A stretch of 64,000 bases of DNA from Tetrahymena thermophila SB210. Lineage: Eukaryota; Ciliophora; Oligohymenophorea; Hymenostomatida; Tetrahymenidae. The position numbers were made by a program, and so were the translations under genes. The stretch lies in the NCBI RefSeq assembly GCF_000189635.1, contig NW_002476030.1, forward strand, positions 182,458 through 246,457. Direction: 5' to 3'. The notes under the pieces were generated by a model, which was not told the DNA's origin, did not search any database, and saw nothing but the letters and a program-made list of their open reading frames with translations. The number at the start of each line of letters is the position of its first letter. Within the stretch, counting starts at the first letter, position 1. Below, in pieces: positions 26,166 through 40,300 of the stretch.

Positions 26166-27260
26166 ATGAATAAAAAATCCTTATTTTTTGCTGCCATCCT
26201 TTTAGGATTGATAAGTTGCTGTGGCGATAACTAAACATAGATAACTATTAAAGGTACTAATTATTGTATGTGTAGCTAGGGTTACTAGGGAGCACTAGGA
26301 CAATAATGTTAATAATGCTCTTAAGGAACTACATCAGGCTCACCTACTTAATATCCTAATACATCTATTGGCTACTGTTAATTTTGCTAAAAAAATTACT
26401 TCATGAAGAATTCAGCTATTCTTCCTCCTAATAGACGTTTCCTTATAACTGAATCTCCTGCTACTTGTAGTCCATGTCCCTAAGGTTCAGGAAATAGCAG
26501 TGGACCTGTTAGTGTTGGAGACGAAACTCAATGCAACACTTGTTAACCTAATTACTTTATGACAGCTGGAGTTTCAAAAACTCAAGCAGCTTAATGTTCT
26601 CCTTGCCCATTTAATTCTGGTAACTAAGGTGTAAATACTGCTGGAGATTAATCTTAATGCAATTAATGCCAGGATAATTTCTATATGACTGCTGCTGCAT
26701 AGCAAGGCAAATCATAATCTGCTTAATGCTCACCTTGTCCTCCAAATTCTTATAGTAGTGCTCCAAGTTCTGTAGGTTTCTGTACATGTTTTGATCCATT
26801 TGCCCTCCCTTTATCAGCCAATCAAAAATCTTGCGTTTGCTAAAGTGGGTATGTAGGAAATGTAGCTACAGCTAAAGGTTAAAATGGATGTTATTAATGT
26901 GGAAATAATTAATTTATTTCAGGAAATACATGTGTGACTTGTGCAAATGGTTCAACAGTTAATAAGGATTTAACTGGTTGCATTTGTAATGATACAAGTG
27001 ACGGTACTATTGCTTGGAGCTCAAACACTAATATTTGTTAGTGCAAACAAAACTACTATGGGTCCCCAGATAAAGCCTCTTAAGGATCCTCAGGATCTTG
27101 TAAGCCGTGCCCTTAAGGTTCAACCTCTTAAGCTGGATCTCAAACAGCAGATTAATGTTCTAAGCCTCCCTCAGATAATACTAATCCAACTTCAAAATCG
27201 ATATCTTTAATAATTTCTAATTCTATACTTATTAGTTTTATTTTTATTATATTTTATTGA
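26166..27260 (+). CDS. GPI-type cysteine-rich surface antigen, copy 3
   Basis: One exon, 364 aa. The signal peptide matches copy 1. Here the first Cys block reads CMCSQGYQG: the residue that is Tyr in the other copies is encoded by TAG, read as Gln. It differs from copies 1 and 2 in the loop around KNSAILPPNRRF and in a QGKSQSAQ segment two residues longer than in copy 4. The tail is identical to that of copy 4. It shares GDETQC and the NTNPTSKS stretch before the tail with copy 4, so 3 and 4 form the closer pair. Confidence 0.85.
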
Positions 27261-30200
27261 ATTTCATTTTGACTTGTTTTTTAATCATTTTGAAATCTTT
27301 ATCAATATCGCTTGTTTTTAAATATTTTTCTAAATAAAATAATATTTATATATGGTATATTTTCTTGAGTCATTAAATTCCTATTTTTTACTGCTAAAAT
27401 ATCTTAAATTTTAAAAAAAATACTATTTAATTAAAATCTGAATTGATTTGGGAATTTGAAAAAAATTTAGATTACAGTTAATAAAAAACAAAAAATAAAA
27501 GAAATCAATAAATTCTGATAAACTATAAAAGAAAATAATTACAAATTTATTAATAATTATTAAAATGAAACTTATTTCTGAGCAAATTTTTTATGAGTTT
27601 ATATTATAAATGAATCCCATGTATTTTAAAAATATTTCTGATTGTATTATTGAACTAATATTAAAATATTTTATTAAATTAAAAAGACTTTTATTCAAAT
27701 TGAATAATATTTAGTTAAAGAAAAAATAAATCAAGTAATCAGTTTAAATATATTATAAATAAAGTTATTTATATAAAAAACTACATATCTTGTAGTAGTG
27801 AAAAGTAAAGAAATAATTATAAACAAGTTTTTAAGTACAAAAATGAAACTGATTTCTATTTTACCAATAAATATAATATTTCTATTAATTTAATAAATTA
27901 TTTGAATTTCATATGCGTTAAATTCGTATTGTTATATTCTGACTAATTAATTTGAGTAAATTCTAAATATAAAAAATTAATTATGTAATCTAAATTGAAT
28001 ATTCTTTAACAAAAGTATATTTTAAAATTTTACTCTTAAAAAAAATAAACAAGAATTTAGAATATTTAAATATATAAAATATATTCTGCGATCTCTGACT
28101 GTGATTAACATTGTGTTAAAATAAAAGGATATCGTGTATTTAATAATTTAAAGCATCTATTTATGATTTGTATGACTAATTAATTTTTAGATTATATTTA
28201 ATTCAGAATTCAAAAGATTGCCAAGAAAAAATAATCTAAAAAATTCATTTTTCAAAACAATAAATTGTAAACAAAGATAAATTAATAATAAATTTAAGTT
28301 GCTTTCTAAGATAGTTTCATAATTTAAAAATGTATTCTAAAAAAAAATTTGATAACTTATAGACTTATAAAATTCAAGTAAAAGCAAAAATTAATTTATA
28401 GATATAGTAGCTGAATTTATAATTTTTTTATAAAATTCTAATAAAATTAAGCAAAAATTGTATTTAAAATCTGAAAAAATATTTTATAATAATAGTTATT
28501 ATCAAATAAAAATAAAATAAATAACTAAAATTAAATTTCTACTAATTTTTTAATTTGTTAAGTACAGAAGAATTATGTCACTCTTAAACCCAATAAGATC
28601 TCTAAAAAACTACTTATTTTTTATTTTCTGACAAATCAATAATTAAGTTGTATCAATATTTTTTCTAATTTAAATAAATGAAACCAAATAATCAAATATC
28701 AAAATAATATTTGTAAATCGTTTCTGTTTAAATCTATTTAATAATTAAATGAATTACAAATTTCAATTTTGTAACTTGTAAGCCAATTTAATTGTTATTA
28801 TACTAATTAATAATTTGAGTAAAAATTATATTTTTTATGATTAAATTTTATCTATTGTAAGTCCGTCAATTTTTAGAAAATATTTTATATTTCCAAACCT
28901 TGATACTGATATTTATTTAATATTTTGGTTCAATAAAAAATGAACCCTAATTTCCTGAATATTTTAGCTTGAAAACACTGGTACATAAATAAAATTTAAT
29001 ATTAATAAGTGTTTGATTAAAAAAAAGTATAAAAATATTGATATAAAATGATTTCAATCTTAAAAATAAAATGCTCATAAATATTATTTAATTTTGAGAT
29101 TTTTCTGTTAAGAAGCTTTATTTTAAAAAAACTAAATCATATTTTTACCTCATGAACGAAAAATTTATAAGATGAATAGTATTTATAGCAAATAGATAAT
29201 AAACAATAGTCTTTTAGTCATATTTTTTAATATTTGAAAGGTAAATTTTGAAACTGATTATTAAATTAATAAAAAATTATCAATAAGAAGTAAATATTAT
29301 TTTCGTAATAAATAAAATAATATTGTTAGTTATTTTATCATTTATAACAATTACTTTTTTAAAGCTTTAAACACTTTTTGATAAACATAAATTTTATTAA
29401 ATAATTTTTTCAATATTCAACTCTTAAGCTTTGTCTCATCATTTTTCTTTCATAATCAATAAATCCAATCTAAAATAAAAAAATATTTTGATAAAAGCAA
29501 ACTTAATTCAAGTCAAATTAAAATAAAACTCTAAAAATTGTGATTACCTATTTAATATGAATAAATTTTTCATAAATTATTTTTTAGATTATTTTAATCA
29601 AATTTCCCTTGTCTATAATTAATTTTCTGCTTCTTAATTTTTTTTAACAATAAATGAAACTTAAATTATATTTATACTAAATTTAAAGCAAAGAAATCAT
29701 ATTTTTATATCGAAAATAATAAATAATTTTTATATATTTTTTCTTTATTCTCTTTCTTCATATCATAAATTAAATATTTTATATAATTTATTAACAACTA
29801 ATAATCATAGTATTTTTATCAGTTTCAAAAATTAAAATCAAACAAGATATTAATTAAATCAACAGAGGATTAAGTAAGAGTTGTATTATAAATTCTGAAT
29901 CTTTTTTGAGAATTCGTAATTTGAATAAATTCTGAAATTAATTAAATAAAGAGTAACTTCAAGAGTCAAAAATTAATTATATAGATTGAAGATATATAAA
30001 AATACTGAATTTTTTTATCATACTAAATGAATAAAATAAGTTTTTTTATAAATAGAATTAAATTTGGTTTAAATTTATTTTTTCATAAAAATTCAATAAA
30101 TAATCAAAAAAGCAAAAATAAATAATCATTTTATAATGTATAAATAAAACGCTTTTTCGAAAATCTTTATGATTGTATTTTTGTTATTTTCTTATCTTAA

Positions 30201-31307
30201 AATGAATCAACTTATAAATTAATATTTTAGGTTTAAAAATTTGATCTGAAAAAAGAAAATTAATTAATTAATTACCTTAGATTATTTTAATATTAATTAA
30301 TTCTGAAACCTATTTGCTGACACAAAAATTAATATCCACTAATTCACTCATACATACATCTTTCAAACACTTTTATTATAAATAATGTAAATTATTTAAT
30401 ATTAGAATCTATATTTTTTTTCATAAAAATTCAATAAATAATCAAAAAAGCAAGAATAAATATTCATTTTATAATGTGTAAATAAAACTCTTTTTCGAAA
30501 ATCTTTATGATTGTCTTTTTGTTCAATTCTTAAAATGAATCAACTTATAAATTAATATTTTAGGTTTAAAATTTGATCTGAAAAAAGAAAATTAATTAAT
30601 TAATTACCTTAGATTATTTTAATATTAATTAATTCTGAAACTTATTTGCTGATACAAAAATTAATATCCACTAATTCACTCATACATACATCTTTCAAAC
30701 ACTTTTATTATAATTAATGTAAATTATTTAATATTAGAATCTATAATCTTCTTCATATTTTTAAATAAACTCAATATAAATGTTCCATGATAAAACTCAT
30801 TATTATTGGAAATATGAGTGTGAAGATAATAGTTTACAGTAAGTATAAATTAAAAATAAAAGATCAATGTTTTTAGTTGTAAATTAATTTTAAGTATTTA
30901 TTTATTTCATATCCTTTAAATCTAAAAATTGGATTAAATTAAAGTAAATATTTTTAAAAATGAAACCAACTTACAAATAATTTAATATAAATTAGATTTC
31001 ATAATCAATCAAAAAATCTTCTACAAGTTAATACTTTATAAATGTTATCTATAGCTCTTAATCAGATTAATGTGTAAGCTTTCCTTCATTAAATAAAAAT
31101 CCTATTTTAATTAACTCTTCTATAGCTTACTGAAATTAAATTATTCAAAAATATAATAACTAATTAGATAAAATAAAATTTTATTTTATTATGATAAATA
31201 TATCAGCTAAACATTAGTAATTCTATTTAAATTTACCATTACAGAATGAATAATAGTAGTATAATTAATAAAAATAAAAATATTTGAGCTAAATAAACAA
31301 AAAAACC
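27261..31307. repeat. Duplicated inter-antigen spacer (copy 3 to copy 4)
   Basis: No gene in 4 kb. The left part (27261 to about 28930) matches the DNA downstream of copy 4 (32397 to about 34100) closely. The right part (about 29090-31307) matches the spacer before copy 3. It contains its own internal tandem duplication, listed separately. Confidence 0.7.
30081..30755. repeat. About 338-bp tandem duplication in the copy-4 upstream flank
   Basis: A block beginning TTTCATAAAAATTCAATAAA at about 30081 repeats from about 30419 with few changes, including the shared TTAATATCCACTAATTCACT. The matching position before copy 3 has only one unit. Confidence 0.85.
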
Positions 31308-32396
31308 ATGAATAAAAAATCCATATTTTTTGCTGCCATCCTTTTAGGCTTGATAAGTTGCTGTGATGATAACTAAACATAGATAACTACTCTAAGTGAT
31401 AGTTTTTGTATTTGTAACTAGGGCTACTATGGAGCAATAGGGCAATAATGTTAATAATGCTCTTAAGGAACTACATCTGGCTCACCTAATTAATATCCTA
31501 ATACATCTATTGGCTACTGTAAATATTGTTTACAAAATTACTTCATGTCAAAATCAGCTCCTAAACCAGGAGGTAGACGTTTCCTTTTAACTGAATCTCC
31601 TGCTACCTGCAATCCATGTCCCTAAGGTTCAGGAAATAGCAGTGGACCTGTTAGTGCTGGAGACGAAACTCAATGCAACACATGTTAACCTAATTACTTT
31701 ATGACAGCTGGAGTTTCAAATACTCAAGCAGCTTAATGTTCTCCTTGCCTACTTAATTCTGGTAACTAAGGTGTAAATACTGCTGGAGATTAATCTTAAT
31801 GCAATTAATGCAAAGATAATTTCTATATGACTGCTCTTGCATAACAAGGATAATCTGCTTAATGTTCTCCTTGTCCTCCAAATTCTTATAATAGTGCTCC
31901 AAATTCTGTAGGTTTCTGTACATGTTTTGATTCATTTGCCATCCCTTTATCAGCCACTCAAAATTCTTGCGTTTGCTAAAGCGGGTATGTAGGTAATGTA
32001 GCTACAGTTAAAGGTTAAAATGGATGTTATTAATGTGGAAATAATTAATTTATTTCAGGAAATAAATGTGTGACTTGTGCAAACGGTTCAACAGTTAATA
32101 AGGATTTAACTGGTTGCACTTGTAGTGATACAAGTGACGGTACTATTGCTTGGAGCTCAAACACTAATATTTGTTAGTGCAAACCAAACTACTATGGGTC
32201 ACCTGATAAAGCATCTTAAGGTTACTCAGGATCTTGCAAGCTGTGCCCTTAAGGTTCAACCTCTTAAGCTGGATCTAAAACAGCAGATTAATGTTCTAAA
32301 TCTTCCTCAGATAATACTAATCCAACTTCAAAATCACTCTCTTTAATAATTTCTAATTCTATACTTATTAGTTTTATTTTTATTATATTTTATTGA
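31308..32396 (+). CDS. GPI-type cysteine-rich surface antigen, copy 4
   Basis: One exon, 362 aa, nearest to copy 3. The signal peptide is MNKKSIFFAAILLGLIS, followed by CCDDNQTQ. Private changes include SKSAPKPGGRRF in the variable first third, CSPCLLNSGN (Leu-Leu in place of Pro-His or Pro-Phe) and SKSSSDN near the tail. The Cys spacing is otherwise the same as in copy 3 and the tail is intact, so the gene looks functional. Confidence 0.85.
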
Positions 32397-35202
32397 ATTT
32401 CATTTTGACTTGTTTTATTAATCATTTTAAAATCACTATCAATGAGCTTTTTTTCTTGAATATTTTTCTAAATAAAATAAAATAATATTTATATATGGTA
32501 AATTTTCTTGAGTCATTAAATTCCTATTTTTTTCAGCTAAAATATCTTAAATTTTAAAAAATACTATTTAATTAAAATCTGAATTGATTTGGGAAATTGA
32601 AAAAAATTTAGATTACAGTTAATGAAAAACAAAAAATAAAAGAAATCAATAAATTCTGATAAACTATAAAAGAAAATAATTACAAATTTATTAATAATAA
32701 TTAAAATGAAACTTATTTATGAGCAAATTTTTTATAAGTTTATTTTCAATTATTTTATTATAATAAATGAATCCCAGTTATTTTAAAAATATTTCTCATT
32801 TTAGTATTGAACTAACATTAAAATATTTTTTTCAATTTAAAAGACTTTTATTCAAATTGAATAATATTTAGTGATAGAAAAAATAAATCAAGTAATCAGT
32901 TTAAATACATATAAAATAAAATAATTTATCTAAAAAACTACATAGTATTGAAAAGTAAAGAAATAATCATTAGCAAATATATAAGTACAAAAATGAAACT
33001 GATTACTATTTTACCAATAAATATAATACTTCTATCAATTTAACAAAAAATTTGAATTTCATATGCGTTAAGTTCGTTTGTTAAATTCTTAATTAATTTG
33101 TGTAAATTCTTAATATCAAAAATTAATTAAGTAAATTTTATATTCTTTAACAAAAGTATATTTTTAAATTTTATTCTTAAAAAAAATAAATAAGAATTTA
33201 GAATATTTAAATATATAAAAAAAATTCTGCAATCGCTGATTGTAATTAACAATCAATTACAAATAAAAGGATATTTAAGTTTTTAGTAACTTTTGAAACA
33301 ATATTAGATAGTGTATTTAATAATTTAAAGCATCTATTAATGATTTATATGACTAATTAATTTTTAGATTATATTTAATTCAGAATTCAAAAGATTGCAA
33401 AGAAAAAATAATCTAAAAAATCCATTTTTCAAAACTATAAATTGTAAACAAAAAATAAATTAATAATAAATTTAAGTTGCTTTCTATGACAGTTTCATAA
33501 TTTAAAAATGTTTATTATAAAAAAAATTTGATAACTTATAAACTTATAAAATTCAAGTAAAAGCAAAATATTAATTTTATAGATATAGTAGTTGAATTAA
33601 TAATTTTTTAATAAAATTCTAATAAAATTAAGCGAAAATTGTATTTAAAATCTGAAAAAATATTTTATAATAATAGCTATTATCAAATAAAAATAAAATA
33701 AATAATGAAAATTAAATTTCTACTAATTTTTTAATTTGTTAAGTAAAGAAGAATTACTTCACTCTTAAACCCAATATGATCACTAAAAAATTACTTATTT
33801 TTAATTTATTACAAATCAATAATTAAGTTGTATCAAAATTTTTTCTAATTTAAATAAATGAAATCAATATATCAAATATCAAAATAATATTTGTCAATCG
33901 TTTCTGTTTAAATCTATTTAATAATTAAATGAATTACAAATTTCAATTTTATAACTTGTAAGTCAATTTAATTGTTAGAATACTAATTAATAATTTGAGT
34001 AAAATTTATATTTTTTATGATTAAATTTTATCTATTGTAAGTCCGTCAATATTTTAAAAATCTTTTATATTTCCAAACCATGATGCTGATATTTATTTAA
34101 ATTTTATTACAAAGTGAATTTAATCTAATTGAAATTTTTTATTTATTTGAGTAATTGCAGTAACAATATAATTATTATTTTATTTTTTGTCTAAAATAAA
34201 TAAGATATTAACTAATCAAAATTAATACAAAATATCTTGAATATATATTTTTTTTTATTAACACATGAAAGCAAATAACTATTTTATTCAATTTATTGAA
34301 TTACTTAAATTTAGAAATTAATAAATAGGGTTCAATATTTGATGTAAATTAAAAATTAAAACTTATTTAGTCTGAAGATGACAAGAATTTCATTGCAAAA
34401 TTTCATTCATATTTGAATAAACGCTTTTAAAAACCATCCTATTCTTTTCCATTTAATAATAAATTCTGCATTTAATAAAAAAAAAAAATATTATTTCTTT
34501 AGATAATTGCAAAAAAAAATATTTTTTTTATTTCTTTTTATAAAATTCTTATTTGAAAAAGAAATCAAAGATTTTTTTTCTAAATTTTGTGTATTTCAAT
34601 TGAAGCGTAAAAAATATAACTCCTCTTAAAATATATACTAAAATGAGCAACTATCATTCAATATATTTAACTTAAAAGGTAAGCTATAGTTGAAATTCTA
34701 AATATTTTAAAACAATAAATCATACAAGAAAATTAAAATAAAATAATACATCATTGAATAGCGACCTCAATCATTATAGATAATTTAAAAACTTAAAATT
34801 TTATTTTATTATTTCTTCCTTCAGTTCTTAATATTCATATTTCAATTAATTTTTTTTATTTTGTAACTTATGTTTCTAGACCTATTTTTTTAATATTTTG
34901 TAATAAATTTAATCAAAAAATCATAATCAAATCAGACTTTTAATAATCTTTAAGGTTTACTTGAAATTAATTAAAAGACTTGTTTAAACTTGTTAAACAA
35001 TAAAAATCCTATTTAATTTATAACTTTTATATATTGATTAATAACTAACTAACTATCAATAACCTATTTATTTCTATTTAATAAAAGAAGTTATAAATTT
35101 TATCTTTCTATTTAAAAAAAAAAACTTATGGTGTTAGTTTTGATAAAAATTTAAGTTTAAAGAAATAAATATCAAAGCAAACACAAAATCTAAAAAAAAA
35201 TA
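32397..35202. repeat. Duplicated 3' flank of copy 4, then unique DNA before copy 5
   Basis: From 32397 to about 34100 the sequence matches the DNA downstream of copy 3. From there to copy 5 I see no similarity to other array flanks and no gene; only AT-rich DNA with several homopolymer runs. Confidence 0.65.
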
Positions 35203-36294
35203 ATGATAAATAAATCTCTAATCTTTGCTTTCTTAATTTTAAGCTTTATAAGCTGTTGCTCGCAAAACTAAGTAGAGGTAACTATTAAAACTAAAGTGTG
35301 CCTTTGTTCAGCAGGTTACTATGGTGATACAACAGCTGGCGATTGTTAAAAATGCCCATAAGGAACTACATCTTTGCCACCAGACTCAAAACAATTGAAT
35401 TTAGATGTCAGTTTTTGTTCATAATGCCAAATAAATTACTATATGAACTAATAAGCTGTACAGCCTAAAGGACGTTTGTTGTAAACAGCAGCTATTTGCC
35501 TTTAATGCCCTCAAGGAACAGGAAATAATAGTGGTCCAACAACTAAAGGCGATTAATCTTAATGCAATGTTTGTTTACCTGGTTATTATATGACAGGATA
35601 TCCTTAACCAAATCAACCTGCTTAATGCACTCCTTGCCCATCTAATTCTACCAATAGAGGAGTGAATATAATTGGAGATGTATCTTAATGTGATTATTGT
35701 AAAGATAATTTCTATTTGACTGCTACTGCTTAACCAGGTAAAAATCCTTAATCTGCTTAGTGTTCTCCTTGTCCTGCTAATTCATATAGTAGTGCTTCAA
35801 ATACTTAAGGATTTTGTACATGTTTTGACTCAAATGCAAATCCTTTATCAGGTTCTCAAACTTCTTGTGCTTGCTAAAGTGGGTATGCAGGAACTGTAGC
35901 TACAAGTAAAAGCGTTCCAAGTGGATGTTAAAAATGTGGAAATAACTAATTTATTTCTGGAAATACTTGTGTGACTTGTGCAGATGGTTCTACAGCTAAC
36001 AAAGACTTCAGTGGTTGCACTTGCAATGACACAAGTGATGGCACTAGTGCTTGGAGCTCATAAAATAATGTTTGTTAATGCAAATAAAATTATTATGGAA
36101 CCCCTGATAAAGCATCTTAAGGATCTACAGGAAGTTGCAAGCAGTGTCCATAAGGAACAACCTCTGTAGCTGGATCAAAAACATCTGATTTATGCCTAAA
36201 ACCTCCTAAGGATAACAGCTCAATCTCCTAATCTAATTCTCTAATAATTTCATTTTATATTATAATTAATTTAATCTTTATTGCATTATATTGA
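35203..36294 (+). CDS. GPI-type cysteine-rich surface antigen, copy 5 (diverged)
   Basis: One exon, 363 aa, TGA stop. It has the same architecture: signal peptide MINKSLIFAFLILSFISCC, the same order of CxxC blocks (CQKCPQGT, CSQCQINYYM, CNVCLPGYYM, CTPCPSNST, CDYCKDNFYL, CSPCPANSYS, CKQCPQGT) and a hydrophobic tail (FIALY). It is much more diverged than copies 1-4 are from each other and starts with an Ile insertion after Met. Its flanks do not match theirs, so it is an older member or an outgroup of the recent amplification. TGTDNDTSDG-type blocks common to all copies are kept as CTCNDTSDGT. Confidence 0.85.
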
Positions 36295-37363
36295 ATACTT
36301 CACATTTATTTGCATTAGAGGTTTTATTTGAATAATTTTTCATTTATGACATTTTAAAATAAATATATGAATGATATATATCTGTCTATACTTTGGTAAA
36401 TCTATTTTTTTTATATATTCCATAGCATAGCATGTATTTAATATTATTATTATATTTTTAATTTTATTTAGTTATTATCTTCAATTACCTTTCTTTTCTG
36501 GTGCATTTGATCTTGATTTTATTAATTCTTTTCTTGTAACAGTTCTAAAGCATAGGATCAAGTTTCTTTTAATTTCTGATTTTTTTTTGAATCTGATGTA
36601 CTTTCTGATAATAGATTAATTGTTGTCTATCTTCCCGATGAATTTTTATCTACTTCGTATTATAAAAATATCTTAAATATTGCTTATCCTGTAGTTAAAA
36701 TATCACCAATTATGTTTGTAGGTACAGGATGTGATATTTCATTTAATTTTTATCATTTTAAGATAATTTTATATTAAAACTAGGAACTGTCTGAAATATT
36801 TTGAATCAGGTGTTAAATATCCCTCTTTAAATTGCTAAAAATAAAGAAATCACTAATATTTTTTTCAAAAAAAACCACTTTTAAATAAATGTAAGAGAAG
36901 TAGAATTAAGTATTAAAAAAGAAATATTAGGATAAAGATAAACTTTAAAAATAGTTTTAAGCTATTTAAAACTATTGATAAGATTGTTTAATTATAAGTA
37001 AGAATAATAACCAAATATATTGATTTTCAAGTATATAAATGAAGTTAAATATTATTTGAGTAAAATTAATTGATCATTTAAAATAATAGTTAATTATTTA
37101 TTTATTTATTTTTAAATTTAATTATTCTGTTATAATGTTTCAAACATATTTAGAAAAATAAATAAGACTATTTATCTTGATATTAATTTAATTAGATCGA
37201 GCCAGCTAATAATTTTTGAATAAATAAATTAATTAACTCAAAAATTAATCTGAACATATTGCTTAGAAATTTGAAGTAAGCAATTTCATTTAATTAAAAG
37301 TAGGATTAACTATAATAACATACATAAAACTCTTCAAAGAGACTAAAAAAGATAGAATCATTA
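36295..37363. other. Intergenic between antigen copy 5 and paralogue C
   Basis: About 1.07 kb. A frame without TGA runs from about 36479 to about 37041, but its translation matches nothing I recognise. Such frames are expected by chance when TGA is the only stop. It otherwise holds the promoter of the next gene. Confidence 0.45.
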
Positions 37364-40300
37364 ATGAATTAATTAACTTTATGCTTTGATTCACGTATTC
37401 TAGAGTAAAAATTTTAAAAAGAAATAACTCATACAAACTAAGAATTGCTAAGGAAAGTATTTATAGTCCATTTAATTCTTGTAATTACTCCTAGTTTAAT
37501 TATTTCTACTTGGCAATTAGAAAAGGCTGGTATGATGCTTTTCGCTGCTTCTTTGATAGGAAGTCTATCATAAATATTGCTATACAAAACTATGTAAAAA
37601 TGTTTCAATTTAGTCATAAACTCTATGATTCTAATGAGCTCTATGTTTCTTTGTTTTCTTGTCTACCTATTTGGGACTAATCTTAAAATCAATGATCCAA
37701 ATATGCTTTTCTATTTAGGTTCGTGTATTTATACTATATAAATAGGAATGTCGCTTTTTAGCTCAAGTTTTATTATGACATCGTTTGCTGTAATCGTTTC
37801 TGTGATATTGTAAGAAAGTTTATTTTTTTTTTCCTTAAAAAAATTAATTTTACTTCAGAGCATTTGTATTTCGCATAATGCCATTTTATTACTTTACTTA
37901 TTTGTTTTTGATTTTCACTATGCATCAAAAAATAAATAAAAATTAATACGTCAATTAAATTAAGAAAGCAAATAAATAAATAAAAATAAGTATCAGAATA
38001 TTGAAAGACAGTAAAAATATTAATTAATTGATTAACTTCAAAAGAAACAAACATTAATAATATTTATTTAATATATATATTAGATTTTCAACAGCTTTTT
38101 TAACACCACAAATATATGGAATAAAGCTGTCGTTTTTTGCAATCACCATTTTCTATCTTTATATAGTTTATATAACACAGAAAAATAGAAGAGAACTCTT
38201 TTTATTTAAAGAAAATTAAAAGCAGTGGTCAGAAATAGTAAAAAAAGTGATACCCTCAAGTATTATAACTGTAAAATACGACCAAAAAAATAACTAATTG
38301 TTTTTGGATAGTATTAATGATGAAGCAAAAAAACTACTTTAGATATTTGATTCAGATTAATTTAAGATTTTTTCCAGAAAAACTGTAGTCTTTGATAAAT
38401 TTTAAGAAATTGATGAAAATGAAGGTAAAAAAAATATGGCTAACAATTTTCATGATAAATAAATAAAGTAAGGTTAAAGAGTGCTAAATTCACTAGAAAA
38501 TAGAATTATTTCCATATTAAAATCAAAAATTATAAATTTCGAAAGATAAAAATCAATCTAATTTAGCAAATTTAAAGTAAATAATTCTTAGGATTAAGAT
38601 AATACGAAATAAGAATTTAAATCTAAAAATAATAAATATTAAATATAAGAAGTATTTTATGGTTGCTTTAAGTAAGAAGAGACATAAATCGATAAAATAA
38701 TATCAATTAAAGCTTCTCCTTATTAAAAGTAAACTGACTTTTTGTGCTGCTTAGTTATTGAAGAGCAAACAAATAACTAAAAAATAAAAGCCCTAGAAAT
38801 CATAAACAAAACATTTGAAACTAATTTCTTGCAATTCTGTTTGTATTTAGGTATTAATTTAATATTTTTAATAGATCAAACGCCTATTTCAATATTAAGA
38901 ATTGATTAATAAATTGAAATTAATTTAAAATATATTTATTTCTATTTGATTTTAAGATATTAAAAAATCTAATTTAATTTTCATAAAAGAAAAAATATTA
39001 AATAATAAAAATTTTATGATTTCTTTTTTTGATAATTCTTAATTTAAATAATATTTTTTTAAAATAATCAAGGGAATAAACTTTAAAATATAATTTTTAA
39101 TATCGGCAACGAGTCAATAATAAAATCAAATATTTATTAATGCTACAATAAGCTTTATAATTATAAAGATCATGCATTAATAGTAAAGAATTAATTTAAA
39201 CTTAAGACAAATAACAGTCGGATATAATAAATTAATTTGGAGGATTTTAAGAGTTTAATTTAATCAAGATTTTTAAATAAGATAAATGAATTAGATATCA
39301 AGTTTAGCTTTATAAATTGTGATACTTCAACATAATTAAACACGTATGTTGATAAACTTAATTAAATAATAATGAATTTAATAGAAAACTCTTTAAAATT
39401 TTAAAAAAATGAGCAATTAACTACTTTATATGATTAATCAGCTTATGCCAGTTAAAGGTCTCGTTGCCATAGCTCATAATATAATAATAGCTAGATGAAA
39501 AGAATAGAACAAGAATCAAATTGTAAAGATTCTGTTTTATCTAACTGTTTAATTGATTTTAATGATTAGACTATAAATAAAAGTATATTTAAATATGATT
39601 AAAGTGGAAATAAATTTGAGATTCTTAATTCTACCAGAAACGATGCAAATATAAGCGCTTTAGAAATTTTATAGGCATAAGAAACAAGCATAAATAAGAC
39701 AGAGGTTAATATAAATATTGAATTAATAAAAGGAGAAAATCAATTTTCAAATATCTTTAAAATAAGTGTCTGTGATAAGGGTTAAGGAATGAGCAATTCA
39801 AGCATAATTCAAATATTAGAGATTATAGCAAATAAAAACTCTGTATTCAACTCTGATTATTAGAATTATAATTTTATAGGGTGGAAAGTCAATCATCAAA
39901 TAATTGGAAAAATGGGTCCTTTTTACAGTTTTTATGTGAAAAGTGAAAAAAATTAAGTAAGTAAATGTTTATTTATTTTTTAAATTAATTCATAATAGAT
40001 ATTTTTTTAATATTTAAGGGATTGGAATATCATTTCTATATATTTTAGGATATTGATATACTAAATTAGACATAACTCAACTCCGAAGTAAAATTATTTG
40101 AGAATAACTAGTTTTAAGAATACATCTTAGACTCTAATCAAAATTATTATCATGTTAACAACATTGAATTTCTCAGAGAAAATATAAAATAAACTAAAAA
40201 AAATTCAAAAATACGCATGAAGAATAACTCTACTCTCAACAATCAATATATGTATTAGTAAACAAAATTAGCATCAAACTAATTTGTAAGATAGCTCAGA

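Noticed and set aside
36479-37041. TGA-free plus-strand frame of about 187 codons between antigen copy 5 and paralogue C
   Set aside because: No start context, no recognisable motif and irregular composition. With one stop codon in AT-rich DNA such lengths are expected by chance.
37773-38054. Minus-strand frame within paralogue C
   Set aside because: It lies mainly across intron 1 of paralogue C and has the Phe/Ile/Tyr-rich composition of antisense AT-rich DNA.
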